The position numbers were made by a program, and so were the translations under genes. Under the pieces are notes generated by a model. It was not told where the DNA came from, did no database searches, and saw only the letters and a list, made by a program, of their open reading frames with translations. Below, in pieces: positions 12,250 to 22,663 of a stretch of DNA of 64,000 nt. This DNA is from Hanleya hanleyi (Eukaryota; Mollusca; Polyplacophora; Lepidopleurida; Hanleyidae). The DNA lies in the NCBI GenBank assembly GCA_036873755.1, contig JAVTVY010025035.1, positions 1 to 64,000 of the forward strand, written 5' to 3'. Position 1 is the stretch's first letter; every line of letters starts with the position of its first letter.

Positions 12250-13204
12250 GGGTTCCAATGTTTTTCTACAAATCTTGGACGCAAACACAATTTCTAGCAT
12301 TCCGAAGACAACATATACAAATTTTAACAGTTCTCAGGAATTGATCGTCAGCCGAAAGGGTTAATGACTGCTTCAGATTCCCGTGAAGTTACATTTTGAG
12401 AATATGTTTGGATTCCCGTAAATGTCAATAAAAAGCCAAGCCTGTTGTAAATAAATGAAACCATACTACATGTATGTGCCTGACAATGATTTAGATATAT
12501 GTACTTACTTCGTTCTTTAATCTTTGCAGGAGTAATGATTGTGACATCCGAATCCAGCTCCCCAATGTGACGCTTGAACATTGTCGTGTGGATGTTAATA
12601 AGAAGGGCGAGGTAATATGGTCTTGATCAAAGCAACAAACTAACAAAAAAAAAGAAGCAACAAATCATTACTGTCAACTTATTTATGAGGGGTTACTGAT
12701 ACTGCCTGGAGTGTTCTGCCTTTTTCCATGTAAACTCTTGGTGGCTGCCTCCTGAACATGTACAATGATGCTACATGGTCTGTCAGTGTGAGGAATTCCT
12801 CTGTATTCTTTTTGAAAAACTGTACATTTTGCTGCAAAATAAGGCCGTTGTCAGTTGATAGGTTGTTTCGCATGACCCGCCCGCATCAATAGTTTGGAGA
12901 TAAATAATGCCGCATGTATTTTAATTATCAGCAATTATTCGCAGTAAAAAAAATAAGTAAGCAAATCCACGAAAACGCATGAGCTGACTGTGCCGTCACA
13001 GCGCGGAGCCGGCATTTTGGTTCACATTCTTGGGGAAACCCTAATTTCAAAACGAGGCACAGTCCCGGCATGCATCTCTAGCGGGGATTCCCTCGTGTTG
13101 AGCAACGTAGCAGTAAAAATTTTAACCCCGACAGTTTTGACGGTTGCGTACCAAAGCCATCATTGTTTTAGTTAATGGATCAGTTGTTTCCTCATCAACC
13201 AGTC
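12250..13204. other. No gene recognised
   Basis: Contains only short open frames. At 12877-12960 there is partial similarity, in reverse orientation, to the right subterminal region of the Harbinger-like MITE (shared CATGACCCGCCCGCAT and AT-rich flank). This suggests an old fragment. Confidence 0.4.
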
Positions 13205-13396
13205 AGGGCTGTTCCATTTAAAAAGGTATGGGAGGGGCGGAAGGCAGCTTTGAATGATACCCCACCACCCATAGAAATTTTATTGGCCTTCCCAATGTTG
13301 TAACATGGATTGAAGGGAATTTCCTCCTATGACCCATAGAATAATATATTGAGTGCCTTCCTCCCCTCTCATACCTTTTTTAAATGGAACAGCCCT
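13205..13396. mobile_element. 192-bp MITE with ~40-bp TIRs
   Basis: Near-perfect terminal inverted repeats begin AGGGCTGTTCCATTTAAAAA and extend about 40 bp through GGTATG-GAGG-GGAAGGCA. They occupy about 13205-13245 and 13352-13396. Flanking CAGT (13200-13203 and 13397-13400) may be part of a target duplication, with a one-base ambiguity at the left end. Non-coding, hAT-like ends. Confidence 0.8.
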
Positions 13397-13682
13397 CAGT
13401 ACATCGTGCCGAATTTAACCATCCATTTCTCTGATGAAACGCTTTTGAGCGAAGTGGTCAAACGCTTCACGTCTTCACTCCCGACAACAACAACGACGAC
13501 CTGCACGTCAACGAAATACATTACTGCTGATGGACGACGGACATACAAAATCCGTTGCCCTGGACAGAGAATCCCCATCTTCAGCCAGTGTAGAAAACAT
13601 AAAAGCAGATTTAATAAGAGGCGACTCCTGACGTTGAAAATTCGAGTAATAAATTCTGCAGATATCTTTAACAGTAGTCACA
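13397..13682. other. No gene recognised
   Basis: An ACA/ACG-rich stretch near 13480-13505. Short frames on both strands carry no known motif. Confidence 0.4.
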
Positions 13683-14324
13683 AGTAAGCAGGCCTTGACA
13701 TTTGAAACATTCACGTAACCCAAAAAGAGGTTACGGGCAATCGACTTGCGTAACCTTTAGTTCGGTTACGCGACTGGTGATCACGTAACCCAAAGGTTAC
13801 GTAAATGGGTTACGCCAAGAATATTGAATATCAAGTTAGATTACACATTTTGAGCAAATGATTTAAGTAAGATCTTGTGCTCTTGTGAACCATAAACAAT
13901 TTCAGAAGATGGTTTTATTGTCCAGAACTACAGAATCAGAATTCTATGTATGACAGCAAGCATATTTATTTCATTATTTAATTTTGCTCTTCTTTACTTG
14001 CCATCTATTAAACGTTTTCATGTGGACAGTGCCCGTTGACGAAGCCATTTTTCAAACGGTACACATATCCACGCATCCTGCTTTAGCCTGCGCATAGACT
14101 GGAACTAAAAATCTGCCATCAATGTTGTTAGCCATCAATGTTGTCAGCACAAGAACAGCCTCTACGAGGAGTTCAGGGCGGAAGGCCCTGAACATGCGTT
14201 TTCAATTTTATTTGCTAAGACGATCACAGCTATAACGAATATACGAACATCTCTTATCATAAATAGTGCGCAACGAATGTCCATTGCATATAACAAAACA
14301 ATATGCCATGTATTAAAATACATA

Positions 14325-14485
14325 GTTATTTGCGCTGAAAACTTACCTCACTTCCACTCTTTGCATTTCTTGTCTACATGAAATACCACAGTAAGAATTT
14401 AAATGACACAGTTATCTCCCCTGCTAGTCACCTGATAGCATAGCTACCCACAATTCTACTTCCTTCTTGTTCTACTGCTTCGTAG
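14325..14485 (+). repeat. DIRS-A left inverted terminal repeat
   Basis: Starts GTTATTTGCGCTGAAAAC and runs through ACTTACCTCACTTCC to CTTCCTTCTTGTTC. It is the reverse complement of 20581-20735. The outermost bases match the internal complementary region at 20431-20472. Confidence 0.9.
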
Positions 14486-14620
14486 GGCTGGAAGTAAACA
14501 TTGTCAACTCCGTGAAAAAGTGCCTATTCTAGCGAAACTACTCACAGTTGGATTACCTCAGACGTCTGATTTCCTGCAAGAAGTCCTTTGGGAAGTATTC
14601 TATAAGTTATCAGCGTAAAA

Positions 14621-17029
14621 ATGGCTCAAAATATGTCTCAAATGTCCTGCATGTCTTGTGGAGGTGACAAGCCTAGTTATGACCTTCACTCAACGTGTCC
14701 GCCATGCCGCCAGGGAAGAATCTGTACATGGGACACGGCCTGTGAAGAGTGTATTGTGTCGGCGCCCGGCATATTCCAGGTGTATCTAGCCGGTTCTCTG
14801 GCAGCTAACGAGGGAAATAATGTCGTTAGGCCTACCGATCTCGCCAACGAGACATATGTAGCACAGTCTCCTCGTACTAGCGTAGGCGAGGAGCCTAGGG
14901 GGCTTGTTAGTTCTGTAGCTGGGTCTTCTCTAGTCAGCCTATTGAACGTAAATAAAGGTAAACAAACGCCCCCCCCCGCTCACGATTCTTCCATTTCAGA
15001 CCAGGCGAGGGGTCAATCAGGTAAGGGATCGACCCGGTTGGTACAGGTGGAAGGAGTAATCGAAGATATGGAATCTGGTACTACGACGACTGTGGATGTG
15101 GAGATTCCAATTGAGCGGACGCCTGGATACGACGATGAAGGGAAATCGGTGACGGACCCAGGCTTAGCGTGGGAAAGCCAGGGGATTCCGATCTCTCGAT
15201 CGGAGTCATCTTATGACTACGAAAACTTAGGCAGCACTAGTGAGGGGCCTAATGTTAAGTTTTCATTTGGGTCCGGGGTTGGGAAAATACCTTCCTCGAC
15301 GCTGTCGAGGCCTGGACTTTCCGGTCGCTCAGTTACGCCTTTAACTGTTGCTTCCGGTTTGTCTGAATTTTCCCAACCTGTTTCCGGTTACTCTGGTGGC
15401 CTTCCTCGTCCCCCTGCCGAGACGTTTGTATCTACGAGCCTTCTGGGCCACCAGAGATTAAGGTTTCCGCAACAACGGCAGTATGGTATGTATACAGGTA
15501 CCTATGATATGTCAAATTTTTTGCCTGTCTCTGAGTTGCGTTATCAAGAACCCTCTCAATCAGGTCAAATTAAGCAGCATCCGGTTGCTGGTCTACCTTC
15601 GCCCTTGCGTGGCTTAGGTCAGATATCTGCTTCCGGGGGTGTTCGTGGTACGGGACCGGGAATATTACGTATGATGCGTCCTCCTATACGTGCTTCCGGT
15701 TTACGACCTCGTATGCCAGTTCACCGACCTTTACAGTGGCCGTGCTCACGTCCAGCTGGAGGGTCCTTGAGTGTGAACACACCTCGTCAGGCCTTGCTTC
15801 CGGTCCACTCTCAAGTGACTGATCCCACATTGGCTGCCATACTGCGCGGTATGGAACAGCAACGTGAGGAAATGAAGGAATTGAGAGAGATGATGACCAG
15901 TCAATTCCGAAGTAGTACGCCACTGCTTCCGGTTTTGACTGAACAGTCTAGGAAACCGGAAGCTAATTTGTCGAGGACTATCCCTTCCAATACTCCCTCC
16001 TGGCAGGAAGTCCCGGAAGCTATGGAAGTGGATAGGGACCAGTACGGTAGATCTGAATTAAATGAACCTACCAATACTGATCCGGATGCTAGGAAATATT
16101 ATGAACTTATTTCTGGCATCTATGACTTAATTCCTGATATGCAGCTTCCGGTCCCACATGCGGGGGATATTGAAACTGAATCAGGAGAGTCAAACCGGGT
16201 TACGAGGTCGGCTACCACGCTTCCGGCCTCAACTGCTATTCATTCTATTTGCCATTTGTTCCATAGAACTTTAGCAGAACCTGCTACGCAGGAGGAACGT
16301 GCTATAAGGTTGAGACCAAAAGCTCGCTTCCGCCCTGCAGGATCTTCTGGTCCGTTCCCAGTACAGAAGCCAAACATACGAAGTTACGGCGTACATAACT
16401 CACCGTTTAGCTTCCGGCCTGCAGAGGTGAACGGCGACTTTCAGTATTTATGTCCTAGTAATACTAAAGTGCCTAGTAATCCCGATGTTCCTTGCACGAA
16501 CAAACAGGCCGCAGTACTTGAGGAAACTGCTCGACAAGGAGTGGCGATTACGAATCACCTGGACTGGTTTCTTAAAGCCATAAAGGATGGTTTGTTTTCG
16601 CTGTCGGGCGCGGAAAGTCAAGAGCAGTTACAGGAGGGTATTAACCTCGTTCTTGACTACCAGAAGATTGCTTCCGGTGCTGTAGAAGATTTATTGGTAC
16701 ATAATGCCTGCTTATCTTCTATGCTTGTGTATTTGAGGAGAAAGGCCTTCATTCCTCATATGCATGGGTACACACCGGAAGCTGTAAAGAGAAGTCTACT
16801 AGAAACATCTACGGCTTCTTCTTTACTGTTTGGTGATGCTGTTGCCGAAGTCCGACCTGAAATGGATCGTATTGAACATTCATGTCGGTTGCTTCTGGTG
16901 CTTCGACTAAGAGACCAATGGCTTCCGGTCTGGGTCCAAAGTCGAAGAAGGCTGAGAAGAACCCACCTAGTTCCAAGGCTAATAAGGTTGCTTCCGGCCA
17001 ACAGCAAAGCCAAGCGCCTGCTTCTTTAG
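14621..17029 (+). CDS. DIRS-A ORF1, Gag-like (C-terminus frameshifted)
   Basis: An 802-codon frame starting at ATG 14621, the same start (MAQ-MSQMSCMSCGGDKP) as copy B. The N-terminus has a cysteine cluster (CMSCG...CPPCRQGRICTW...CEEC, residues about 10-50) that looks like a metal-binding module. The middle is low complexity and rich in S, P and G. A conserved C-terminal block contains NHLDWFLKAIKDGLFSLSGAES (residues about 640-665). Relative to copy B, a one-base deletion near 16885 moves the reader out of frame. The original C-terminus continues in the neighbouring frame to TGA 17101-17103 with a lysine-rich tail. By position this is the structural protein of the element; no enzyme motif is seen. 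Confidence 0.85.
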   Translation: MAQNMSQMSCMSCGGDKPSYDLHSTCPPCRQGRICTWDTACEECIVSAPGIFQVYLAGSLAANEGNNVVRPTDLANETYVAQSPRTSVGEEPRGLVSSVAGSSLVSLLNVNKGKQTPPPAHDSSISDQARGQSGKGSTRLVQVEGVIEDMESGTTTTVDVEIPIERTPGYDDEGKSVTDPGLAWESQGIPISRSESSYDYENLGSTSEGPNVKFSFGSGVGKIPSSTLSRPGLSGRSVTPLTVASGLSEFSQPVSGYSGGLPRPPAETFVSTSLLGHQRLRFPQQRQYGMYTGTYDMSNFLPVSELRYQEPSQSGQIKQHPVAGLPSPLRGLGQISASGGVRGTGPGILRMMRPPIRASGLRPRMPVHRPLQWPCSRPAGGSLSVNTPRQALLPVHSQVTDPTLAAILRGMEQQREEMKELREMMTSQFRSSTPLLPVLTEQSRKPEANLSRTIPSNTPSWQEVPEAMEVDRDQYGRSELNEPTNTDPDARKYYELISGIYDLIPDMQLPVPHAGDIETESGESNRVTRSATTLPASTAIHSICHLFHRTLAEPATQEERAIRLRPKARFRPAGSSGPFPVQKPNIRSYGVHNSPFSFRPAEVNGDFQYLCPSNTKVPSNPDVPCTNKQAAVLEETARQGVAITNHLDWFLKAIKDGLFSLSGAESQEQLQEGINLVLDYQKIASGAVEDLLVHNACLSSMLVYLRRKAFIPHMHGYTPEAVKRSLLETSTASSLLFGDAVAEVRPEMDRIEHSCRLLLVLRLRDQWLPVWVQSRRRLRRTHLVPRLIRLLPANSKAKRLLL

Positions 17030-17047
17030 AGCCTAGAGTATCTACCT

Positions 17048-19222
17048 ATGGCCATAAGAAGCAGGGTAAGGGGAAATCTAAGCAGTCGAAGAAGAATACC
17101 TGATGTCTCGGGCCATACCGGGTGGCTTCCGGTATGGCGGGAACACCGAGACATAACGTTTCCAGTTCCCCAGCAACTAGACCTTCCGGTAGGGGGAAGG
17201 CTGCAGTTGTTTTGGAGGAACTGGATAAGGATCGGGACGGAAGCGTGGGTCATTCGAACGATCAGATACGGCTATCGCCTATTGTTCGACACGCTTCCTC
17301 CCTTGACTGCTCATCCCCTTCCGTCTCGTATACCATTACGAACGGGTCATCTATCAGCAATACAGTCCTCTGTGGACAAGCTGATGGAGAAGGCAGCTGT
17401 AATAGAGCTTCCGGTTTGGGACACGTCACCCGGGTTCTATTCGCCGGTCTTTCTGGTCCCCAAGAAAGACACGTCCGAGATGCGCATGGTTATAAACCTA
17501 AAGCGCCTCAACAAGGACTACCTCACTCCACCGCCACACTTCCGCTTGGAGTCCTTCCGGTCTATCCGGACAGTACTCCGGCAAGGGGAATGGCTGACTT
17601 CTCTGGATTTAAGGGATGCATACCTGCATATCCCGATACATCTGGGGGACAGGAAGTACTTGAGATTCATGGTCGGCAAACGACGCTTCCAAATTCAAGT
17701 GCTTCCGTTCGGCCTGTCCACTTCCCCTTGGGTGTTTACACGAGTGTTTACACCAGTGGCACAATTCCTGCACAGTCTAGGTATAAAGTACCACTTTTAT
17801 ATCGACGACTCCCTGCTAAGGAATGCCTGCAAGGAGCAGTTAATCCTAGACACCCAGTTTGTCTTAAGGATATTGACTTCTCTTTGATACATCCCACACG
17901 AAGAGAAATCGGAGCTGACTCCTTCGCAAAGGCGCAAATTTCTGGGGGTGGAATACGATACGCTACGAGCTCTCGCCAAACCCCCAGAAGATCGATGGCT
18001 AAAGATAACAACGAAGATACCTCAGTTCCTCAAGTTATCTCAGGCCAGGGCTTTACACTTTGCTGCGATAATCGGCCTCTTGACGTCAACACAGGACGTA
18101 ACCCCAAGAGGGCGGTTGCAGCTTCGGCCCTTAATGATTTACTTCAATCATCAATGGGTCGAAAGGCAGTTGAATCCGTGGATACCTGTAACACCGTTAG
18201 TCAAACAATGCCTCCTATGGTGGCTGGATCCACTCAACGTTATGCCAGGTGTGTCCCTACTTCCGTTTCGTCCGTCACATCACCTGTTCACGGACGCATC
18301 TATGGAAGGATGGGGAGCCCACCTCGAGTCCAAGTCGACATCCGGGTTATGGACAATCGAGGAATGCTCGTACCATATAAACGTGTTGGAGTTTATGGCA
18401 GTGACACATGCCATCCGCACGTGGGTGAGCGTATTGACCGACAAGAACCTGCTAGTTGCGACGGACAACACAACAGTTGTGGCCTATATCAACAAGCAGG
18501 GGGGGACGAGATCTCCGCAATTACAAAGCCAAGCGGAAATCTTTTTCGGTCTGTGTTGGGACAACAACATATCGGTGTTGGCCAGGCACATCCCGGGGGT
18601 ACTGAACGTCTTAGCGGATTCGCTTTCACGACGGAATCAGATAATTCCCACGGAGTGGCAACTTCACCCAGACATACTAAAACAAATAGCTCATGTCTGG
18701 GAGATGCCACACATAGATCTGTTCGCCACTCGGCGCAACAATCTACTGCCCCTGTTCATGTCGCCGGTTCCGGATCCGTCGGCATATGCAGTGGACGCAC
18801 TATCGCAGGACTGGTCAAGGATGGTAGCATATGCGTTCCCTCCCCCAGCTATCCTAGCGAAGGTACTCCAGAAGATCCACGAACACACATGTGTCGTTTA
18901 CCTGATTGTTCCGTGGTGGCCAGCAAGGCCGTGGTTCCCGGACCTACTGGATCTTCTGGTAGATGTATCACGACAGCTTCCGGTATGGCACAATCTGTTG
19001 CGCCAGCCCGGAACGTCGATATTTCACAGCCAACCAGGACTGTTCCACTACCACGTGTGCAAGTGCTCAAGAAGGCGGGATTTTCAGCGGAGGTTGGGCG
19101 CCGAATGGCACAATCAATTCGACCGTCCTCTTCCGCTGTATACAACTCAAAGTGGGCAATCTTCGATCTTTGGTGTGGAGAGAGGGATATCAATCCATCC
19201 TGCGCCACTATCCCGGAAGTAG
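17048..19222 (+). pseudogene. DIRS-A reverse transcriptase/RNase H, one stop
   Basis: The first segment (17048-17887) carries RT motifs: VFLVPKKD, MVINLKRLN, LTSLDLRDAYLHI, LPFGLSTSPWVFT and the catalytic box YIDD (17798-17809). A TGA at 17885-17887 interrupts it; copy B has a glycine codon there. The same frame resumes through RNase H: FTDASMEGWGAHLE, LEFMAVTHAI, ATDNTTVVAYINKQGG and LADSLSR. It then passes into a tail domain (HIDLFATRRNN, WSRMVAYAFPPP). The enzyme would copy the element RNA into DNA. It overlaps the Gag end and the recombinase frame, as in other DIRS elements. The exact start is uncertain because an upstream translation mechanism is unknown. Confidence 0.88.
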
Positions 19223-20130
19223 CAGAGTTCCTATTGCACTTGTTCAGGGATAGGGGCCTGGTGCCCGCTACGGTAGAAGGTTATAGAGCGGCTATTGCTC
19301 AACCTATTCTACTGGGTACTGGGATTAATCCCTCGACTGATCCAAACTTATCTGCACTAATCAAGTCATACAAGATTACTGGTCAGTCGGCTGTTCCGAA
19401 ATTACCTAAGTGGGACTTAGCCTTAGTACTTCGGCAATTAGGGAAGCCACCTTTCGAGCCAATAGAGGCTATTGAGCTGAAAATGTTATCATACAAAACT
19501 TCGTTTTTGTTGGCTCTGGCTTCGGCAGCTAGAGTGTCCGAGCTGCATGCGCTCGATCAAAGGAACATCAGACACTCTAGGGACTGGAGCAAAGTAGTTC
19601 TCAAAACAGTTCCTGAGTTTGTGGCTAAGAATCAAGCCCTCTACGATTCCATATCTCGAGAGTTCACAATTCCAGCCTTATCTGATTTCCTTTCGTCCGG
19701 TCTTGAATCAGACATGTTAATGTGTCCGGTTCGGGCACTTGCGTGTTACCTGAATCGTACAGAGGAGATCAGAGCGGGAAGGAGGCGTTTGTTTATCCCT
19801 TTCGATCCCAAAGCCAAACAAGAAATAAGTAAAAACACTATCTCGAGTTGGCTCAAAAATACGATTCGGCTAGCGTACTCCACGGCTACTGATAGGCAAG
19901 CCGCGCTTGTAAACGTTTCGGGTCACGAGATTAGGGCATTAGCGGCATCATGGCCTCTATGGACCAACAGATCGGTGACAGACATTATGAGGGCGTGCTA
20001 CTGGAGGTCAAACACGACATTTGCCTCCTACTATCTCCGGGACATGACGTTGGCATGTAACGACCTCTATTCCATCGGCCCACTTGTGACCGCACAGCGG
20101 GTGTCAGGGGAACCGAGGCCAGCAAGTTAG
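17122..20130 (+). CDS. DIRS-A tyrosine recombinase (long overlapping frame)
   Basis: An uninterrupted 1002-codon frame. The recombinase occupies about the last 360 codons (from about 19035). It has an SAM-like N-terminal domain (SSSAVYNSKWAIFDLWCGER) and a catalytic domain. The tetrad Arg is in SAARVSEL (19531-19533), His and Arg in GHEIRALAAS (19924-19935), and Tyr in ASYYLRD (20028-20033). It would join the circular DNA intermediate to the target. Codons 1 to about 640 overlap the RT/RNase H frame. They have no recognisable domain and may be untranslated, or an N-terminal extension. The true start is unknown; ATG 17122 is only the first in frame. Confidence 0.85.
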   Translation: MASGMAGTPRHNVSSSPATRPSGRGKAAVVLEELDKDRDGSVGHSNDQIRLSPIVRHASSLDCSSPSVSYTITNGSSISNTVLCGQADGEGSCNRASGLGHVTRVLFAGLSGPQERHVRDAHGYKPKAPQQGLPHSTATLPLGVLPVYPDSTPARGMADFSGFKGCIPAYPDTSGGQEVLEIHGRQTTLPNSSASVRPVHFPLGVYTSVYTSGTIPAQSRYKVPLLYRRLPAKECLQGAVNPRHPVCLKDIDFSLIHPTRREIGADSFAKAQISGGGIRYATSSRQTPRRSMAKDNNEDTSVPQVISGQGFTLCCDNRPLDVNTGRNPKRAVAASALNDLLQSSMGRKAVESVDTCNTVSQTMPPMVAGSTQRYARCVPTSVSSVTSPVHGRIYGRMGSPPRVQVDIRVMDNRGMLVPYKRVGVYGSDTCHPHVGERIDRQEPASCDGQHNSCGLYQQAGGDEISAITKPSGNLFRSVLGQQHIGVGQAHPGGTERLSGFAFTTESDNSHGVATSPRHTKTNSSCLGDATHRSVRHSAQQSTAPVHVAGSGSVGICSGRTIAGLVKDGSICVPSPSYPSEGTPEDPRTHMCRLPDCSVVASKAVVPGPTGSSGRCITTASGMAQSVAPARNVDISQPTRTVPLPRVQVLKKAGFSAEVGRRMAQSIRPSSSAVYNSKWAIFDLWCGERDINPSCATIPEVAEFLLHLFRDRGLVPATVEGYRAAIAQPILLGTGINPSTDPNLSALIKSYKITGQSAVPKLPKWDLALVLRQLGKPPFEPIEAIELKMLSYKTSFLLALASAARVSELHALDQRNIRHSRDWSKVVLKTVPEFVAKNQALYDSISREFTIPALSDFLSSGLESDMLMCPVRALACYLNRTEEIRAGRRRLFIPFDPKAKQEISKNTISSWLKNTIRLAYSTATDRQAALVNVSGHEIRALAASWPLWTNRSVTDIMRACYWRSNTTFASYYLRDMTLACNDLYSIGPLVTAQRVSGEPRPAS

Positions 20131-20430
20131 CAAGATAAAGTCCGGGCGTACAGTTTTAACCCTGCTTGCTGGTGAGTGCTTTTTTTCTCTCGGCCCCTTT
20201 CGAAAAAAAGGGGGGGGGGGGCGTATATTGCATCTCAGCCTCGAAGTCAGAGTAGCAACAGAGGTTCCCTGTGTACCATAGGCATACAGGTTATTACTGT
20301 TGTATGTTCTCATGGATCCTCTGGGGGGTAGAAGATCTTTGATTTCTACTTTGTACTAGTCACTATGTATGGCATTTATCACAAACCACGGATTGTATCA
20401 GTTTGCCCACCTACCTTACGGTGGCACTCT

Positions 20431-20529
20431 ATGCAAAGAGTGGAAGTGAGGTAAGTTTTCAGTGCAAATAACAAAAAAATTTCACAGGTAAATTTTCTGT
20501 TATTAAGCTAAAACTTACCTCACTTCCAG
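20431..20529 (+). repeat. DIRS-A internal complementary region
   Basis: The first part (20431-20472) is complementary to the left outer end. The second part (about 20473-20529) is complementary to the right outer end (TTTCACAGGTAAATTTTCTG versus CAGAAAATTTACCTGTGAAA). This is the template thought to join the two ends into a circle. A poly-G tract (20211-20221) precedes it. Confidence 0.9.
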
Positions 20530-20580
20530 TGATGCCCGCCCATCCTCCCCGCTATGATACATCCAGACCATGTATCGCAG

Positions 20581-20757
20581 TGGAACAAGAAGGAAGTAGA
20601 ATTGTGGGTAGCTATGCTATCAGGTGACTAGCAGGGGAGATAACTGTGTCATTTAAATTCTTACTGTGGTATTTCATGTAGACAAGAAATGCAAAGAGTG
20701 GAAGTGAGGTAAGTTTTAGCTTAATAACAGAAAATTTACCTGTGAAATTTTTTTTTT
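20581..20757 (+). repeat. DIRS-A right inverted terminal repeat
   Basis: Reverse complement of the left ITR, plus an extra outer extension (TAGCTTAATAACAG...TTACCTGTGAAATTT) absent from the left end but present in the internal complementary region. The end lies in a T-run, so the last base is approximate. Confidence 0.88.
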
Positions 20758-20983
20758 ATCTCACGGAAACATTCCAAGTACTTTTCATCCCTGGTTACGC
20801 ACACACCGCTCTCGACATACATAGTTGAACTCCACCTGTCAACTCACCTCACGTCTACAAGATGGCGGCCGTATAATACAATCTTGACGTTGATCGCCAA
20901 CCAGTAAACAATTTTTGATACTAAAAGAAGACGATGACTAAATGGAGAAGAAGACAAATACATAAATATATCCCATGCCTTAA

Positions 20984-22473
20984 CTCATTCACTACCGAGC
21001 TTCGTTTCTGGCCTCAGTACCAGTAGCTCCACAGCTGAGTTTCAATGCGTGCAGTGCACGAACATCCATCACAGAAACTGTCGACCAAAAGTTCATTTCA
21101 AAAATATTTTGTTTATGAAAGTGAATAAAATTTGAAACTTTATATCTCCATGAAATACACAAACATCAGAAATTGTGTTTGTGTTTATATTTTTATAATT
21201 ATACATGAAATTATGCATGCAAACTTAATGAAAACATGTTTTTATCTGTTTGAAAAAATGCTTCAACAAAAATAACATCAAAATTGTCATGGTCTGGTTT
21301 CAGATGTACGTAATCTCTGGCTGGTAAAATTTATAGCTGATTGTAGTATACATTCCCTGGATAAAGATGATAATTTCCATAATTTATTTCATCCACATAT
21401 TACTTATAAATTAAAGTTTTGATCTGGTAGAAATTTTCGTTGATAGTGATGATATTACGCGCAAAATAATGAAGTAGAAGTTTTTTTTTTCTCGTCTGAT
21501 TCAATCGCGTCCATGCTCCGTTTCCCTGAACCGATTTCAATGAATGACGTACCATTGTAAAGCCCATTCATTCAGCTTTCTTCTCGTAGTAAAATCACCG
21601 TCGGATGGCAAGTGAAACGAAAGATTTGATTGGATTGAAAAAGGATGTTCAGAAACGATCTTTCTGATAAGCCCGCTGCTTTGGGCAAGTGGATTGGATA
21701 AGAGCGTTCATGTGACAAGGCGAGCCAATCGGGTTGCGTCATTCACCGCGGGTTTCGTTTGGAGAAATGAAAACAGAAAAGATGGAGCGAAATTCTGACA
21801 AGTTGGTGTCGGACAATAGCAGAATATTTGGGAAATAAATTTACCAAACGTATACGATCGTAGGAATTCTCAACAATGGATATATACCTGTACCTTGACA
21901 GAAAATTTGACAGAAAATATCTCGTGAATTCGTCAGATTTCTCAAGGAATCGGATGCCACTTCAAGGTATTTGAATATTTGCAAATGTCGGCCAAAACTG
22001 CGCGATTTTCTCACAGATCTCTTCTCGGAATATAGTTTTATTTCGTTATATTTTTCATTCAATACGAAAATGCTTTATATATAATCGGATAGATAGCGAT
22101 CTTATCTTCCGATATATGTATGGTTTACGTGATATTTCTTCCTGAATAGACCAGGAAAATAAGAATTCCAACAGCAGTGTATACGGCCGACTTCATTTGG
22201 AAATTTTCGTGATTTTATTTTTTATCTGCGTTTTCAAACAACGATCTTGAAATAATTTTTCTGTTAGTCAAATCCAAATTTCGGAAATTGTTACGTCAGA
22301 AAATAAGCTTCGTAAACATATAGGCCTTTAATTACATTTGACAATGCTTAGATATGAAAATTCTATTTTCCCACGACAGTTATGTTTTGCGCCATATCCG
22401 CGGGTTTAGACGTTCCCAGGGAAGCACAGCTGCAGTCTGGCGACGGCCTTAGCCGCTGCGGGTAGCGAATGAG
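20984..22473. mobile_element. TTAA-flanked element
   Basis: Inverted ends CTCATTCACTACC (left) and GGTAGCGAATGAG (right), flanked by TTAA at 20980-20983 and 22474-22477. It is 1490 bp with no transposase frame. It shares GCTGCGGGT near its end with the TTAA element at 47044-51341, and interior blocks with 5037-6046. Non-autonomous piggyBac-like. Confidence 0.8.
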
Positions 22474-22663
22474 TTAAGACTGTAAAAACCAGGAACGTTC
22501 TATGACCATTTTGCAATTATTCGTGTGTAATTTTTTTTTATACTAGCTTCACCCGTAACCCATTTTTCGTTCTCGTGATTTTTTTTTCGCGTAACCGTCA
22601 CGCGAACGAAACGATCACGCGAACGAAACGATCGTTCGCGTCAAATGTCAAGGCCTGAGTAAG

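Larger units (their letters stand above)
14325..20757 (+). mobile_element. DIRS retrotransposon, copy A
   Basis: A 6.4-kb element with the DIRS layout: split inverted terminal repeats, an internal complementary region near the 3' end, and three overlapping frames (Gag-like, RT/RNase H, tyrosine recombinase). DIRS elements integrate through a circular intermediate by recombinase action and leave no target duplication. None is seen here. It inserted into the hAT-like element 13689-22657. Compared with copy B, the recombinase frame is intact but Gag has a one-base deletion near 16885 and RT has a stop at 17885-17887. As written it could not complete a cycle alone. Confidence 0.95.
13689..22657. 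mobile_element. hAT-like element split by DIRS-A
   Basis: Left end CAGGCCTTGACATTTGA is matched by an inverted right end TCAAATGTCAAGGCCTG. The direct repeat AGTAAG (6 bp) lies at 13683-13688 and 22658-22663. Subtracting DIRS-A (14325-20757) and the TTAA element (20984-22473) leaves about 1.0 kb of non-coding element. The left arm carries CGTAAC/GTTACG words (13714-13820). The right arm carries CGTAAC and CGAACGAAACGATC words (22555-22640). Non-autonomous. Confidence 0.8.

Noticed and set aside
17122..19040. Separate gene upstream of the recombinase in the same frame
   Set aside because: No domain is recognisable, and the region is fully explained by RT/RNase H in another frame. Kept only as a finding about overlap.
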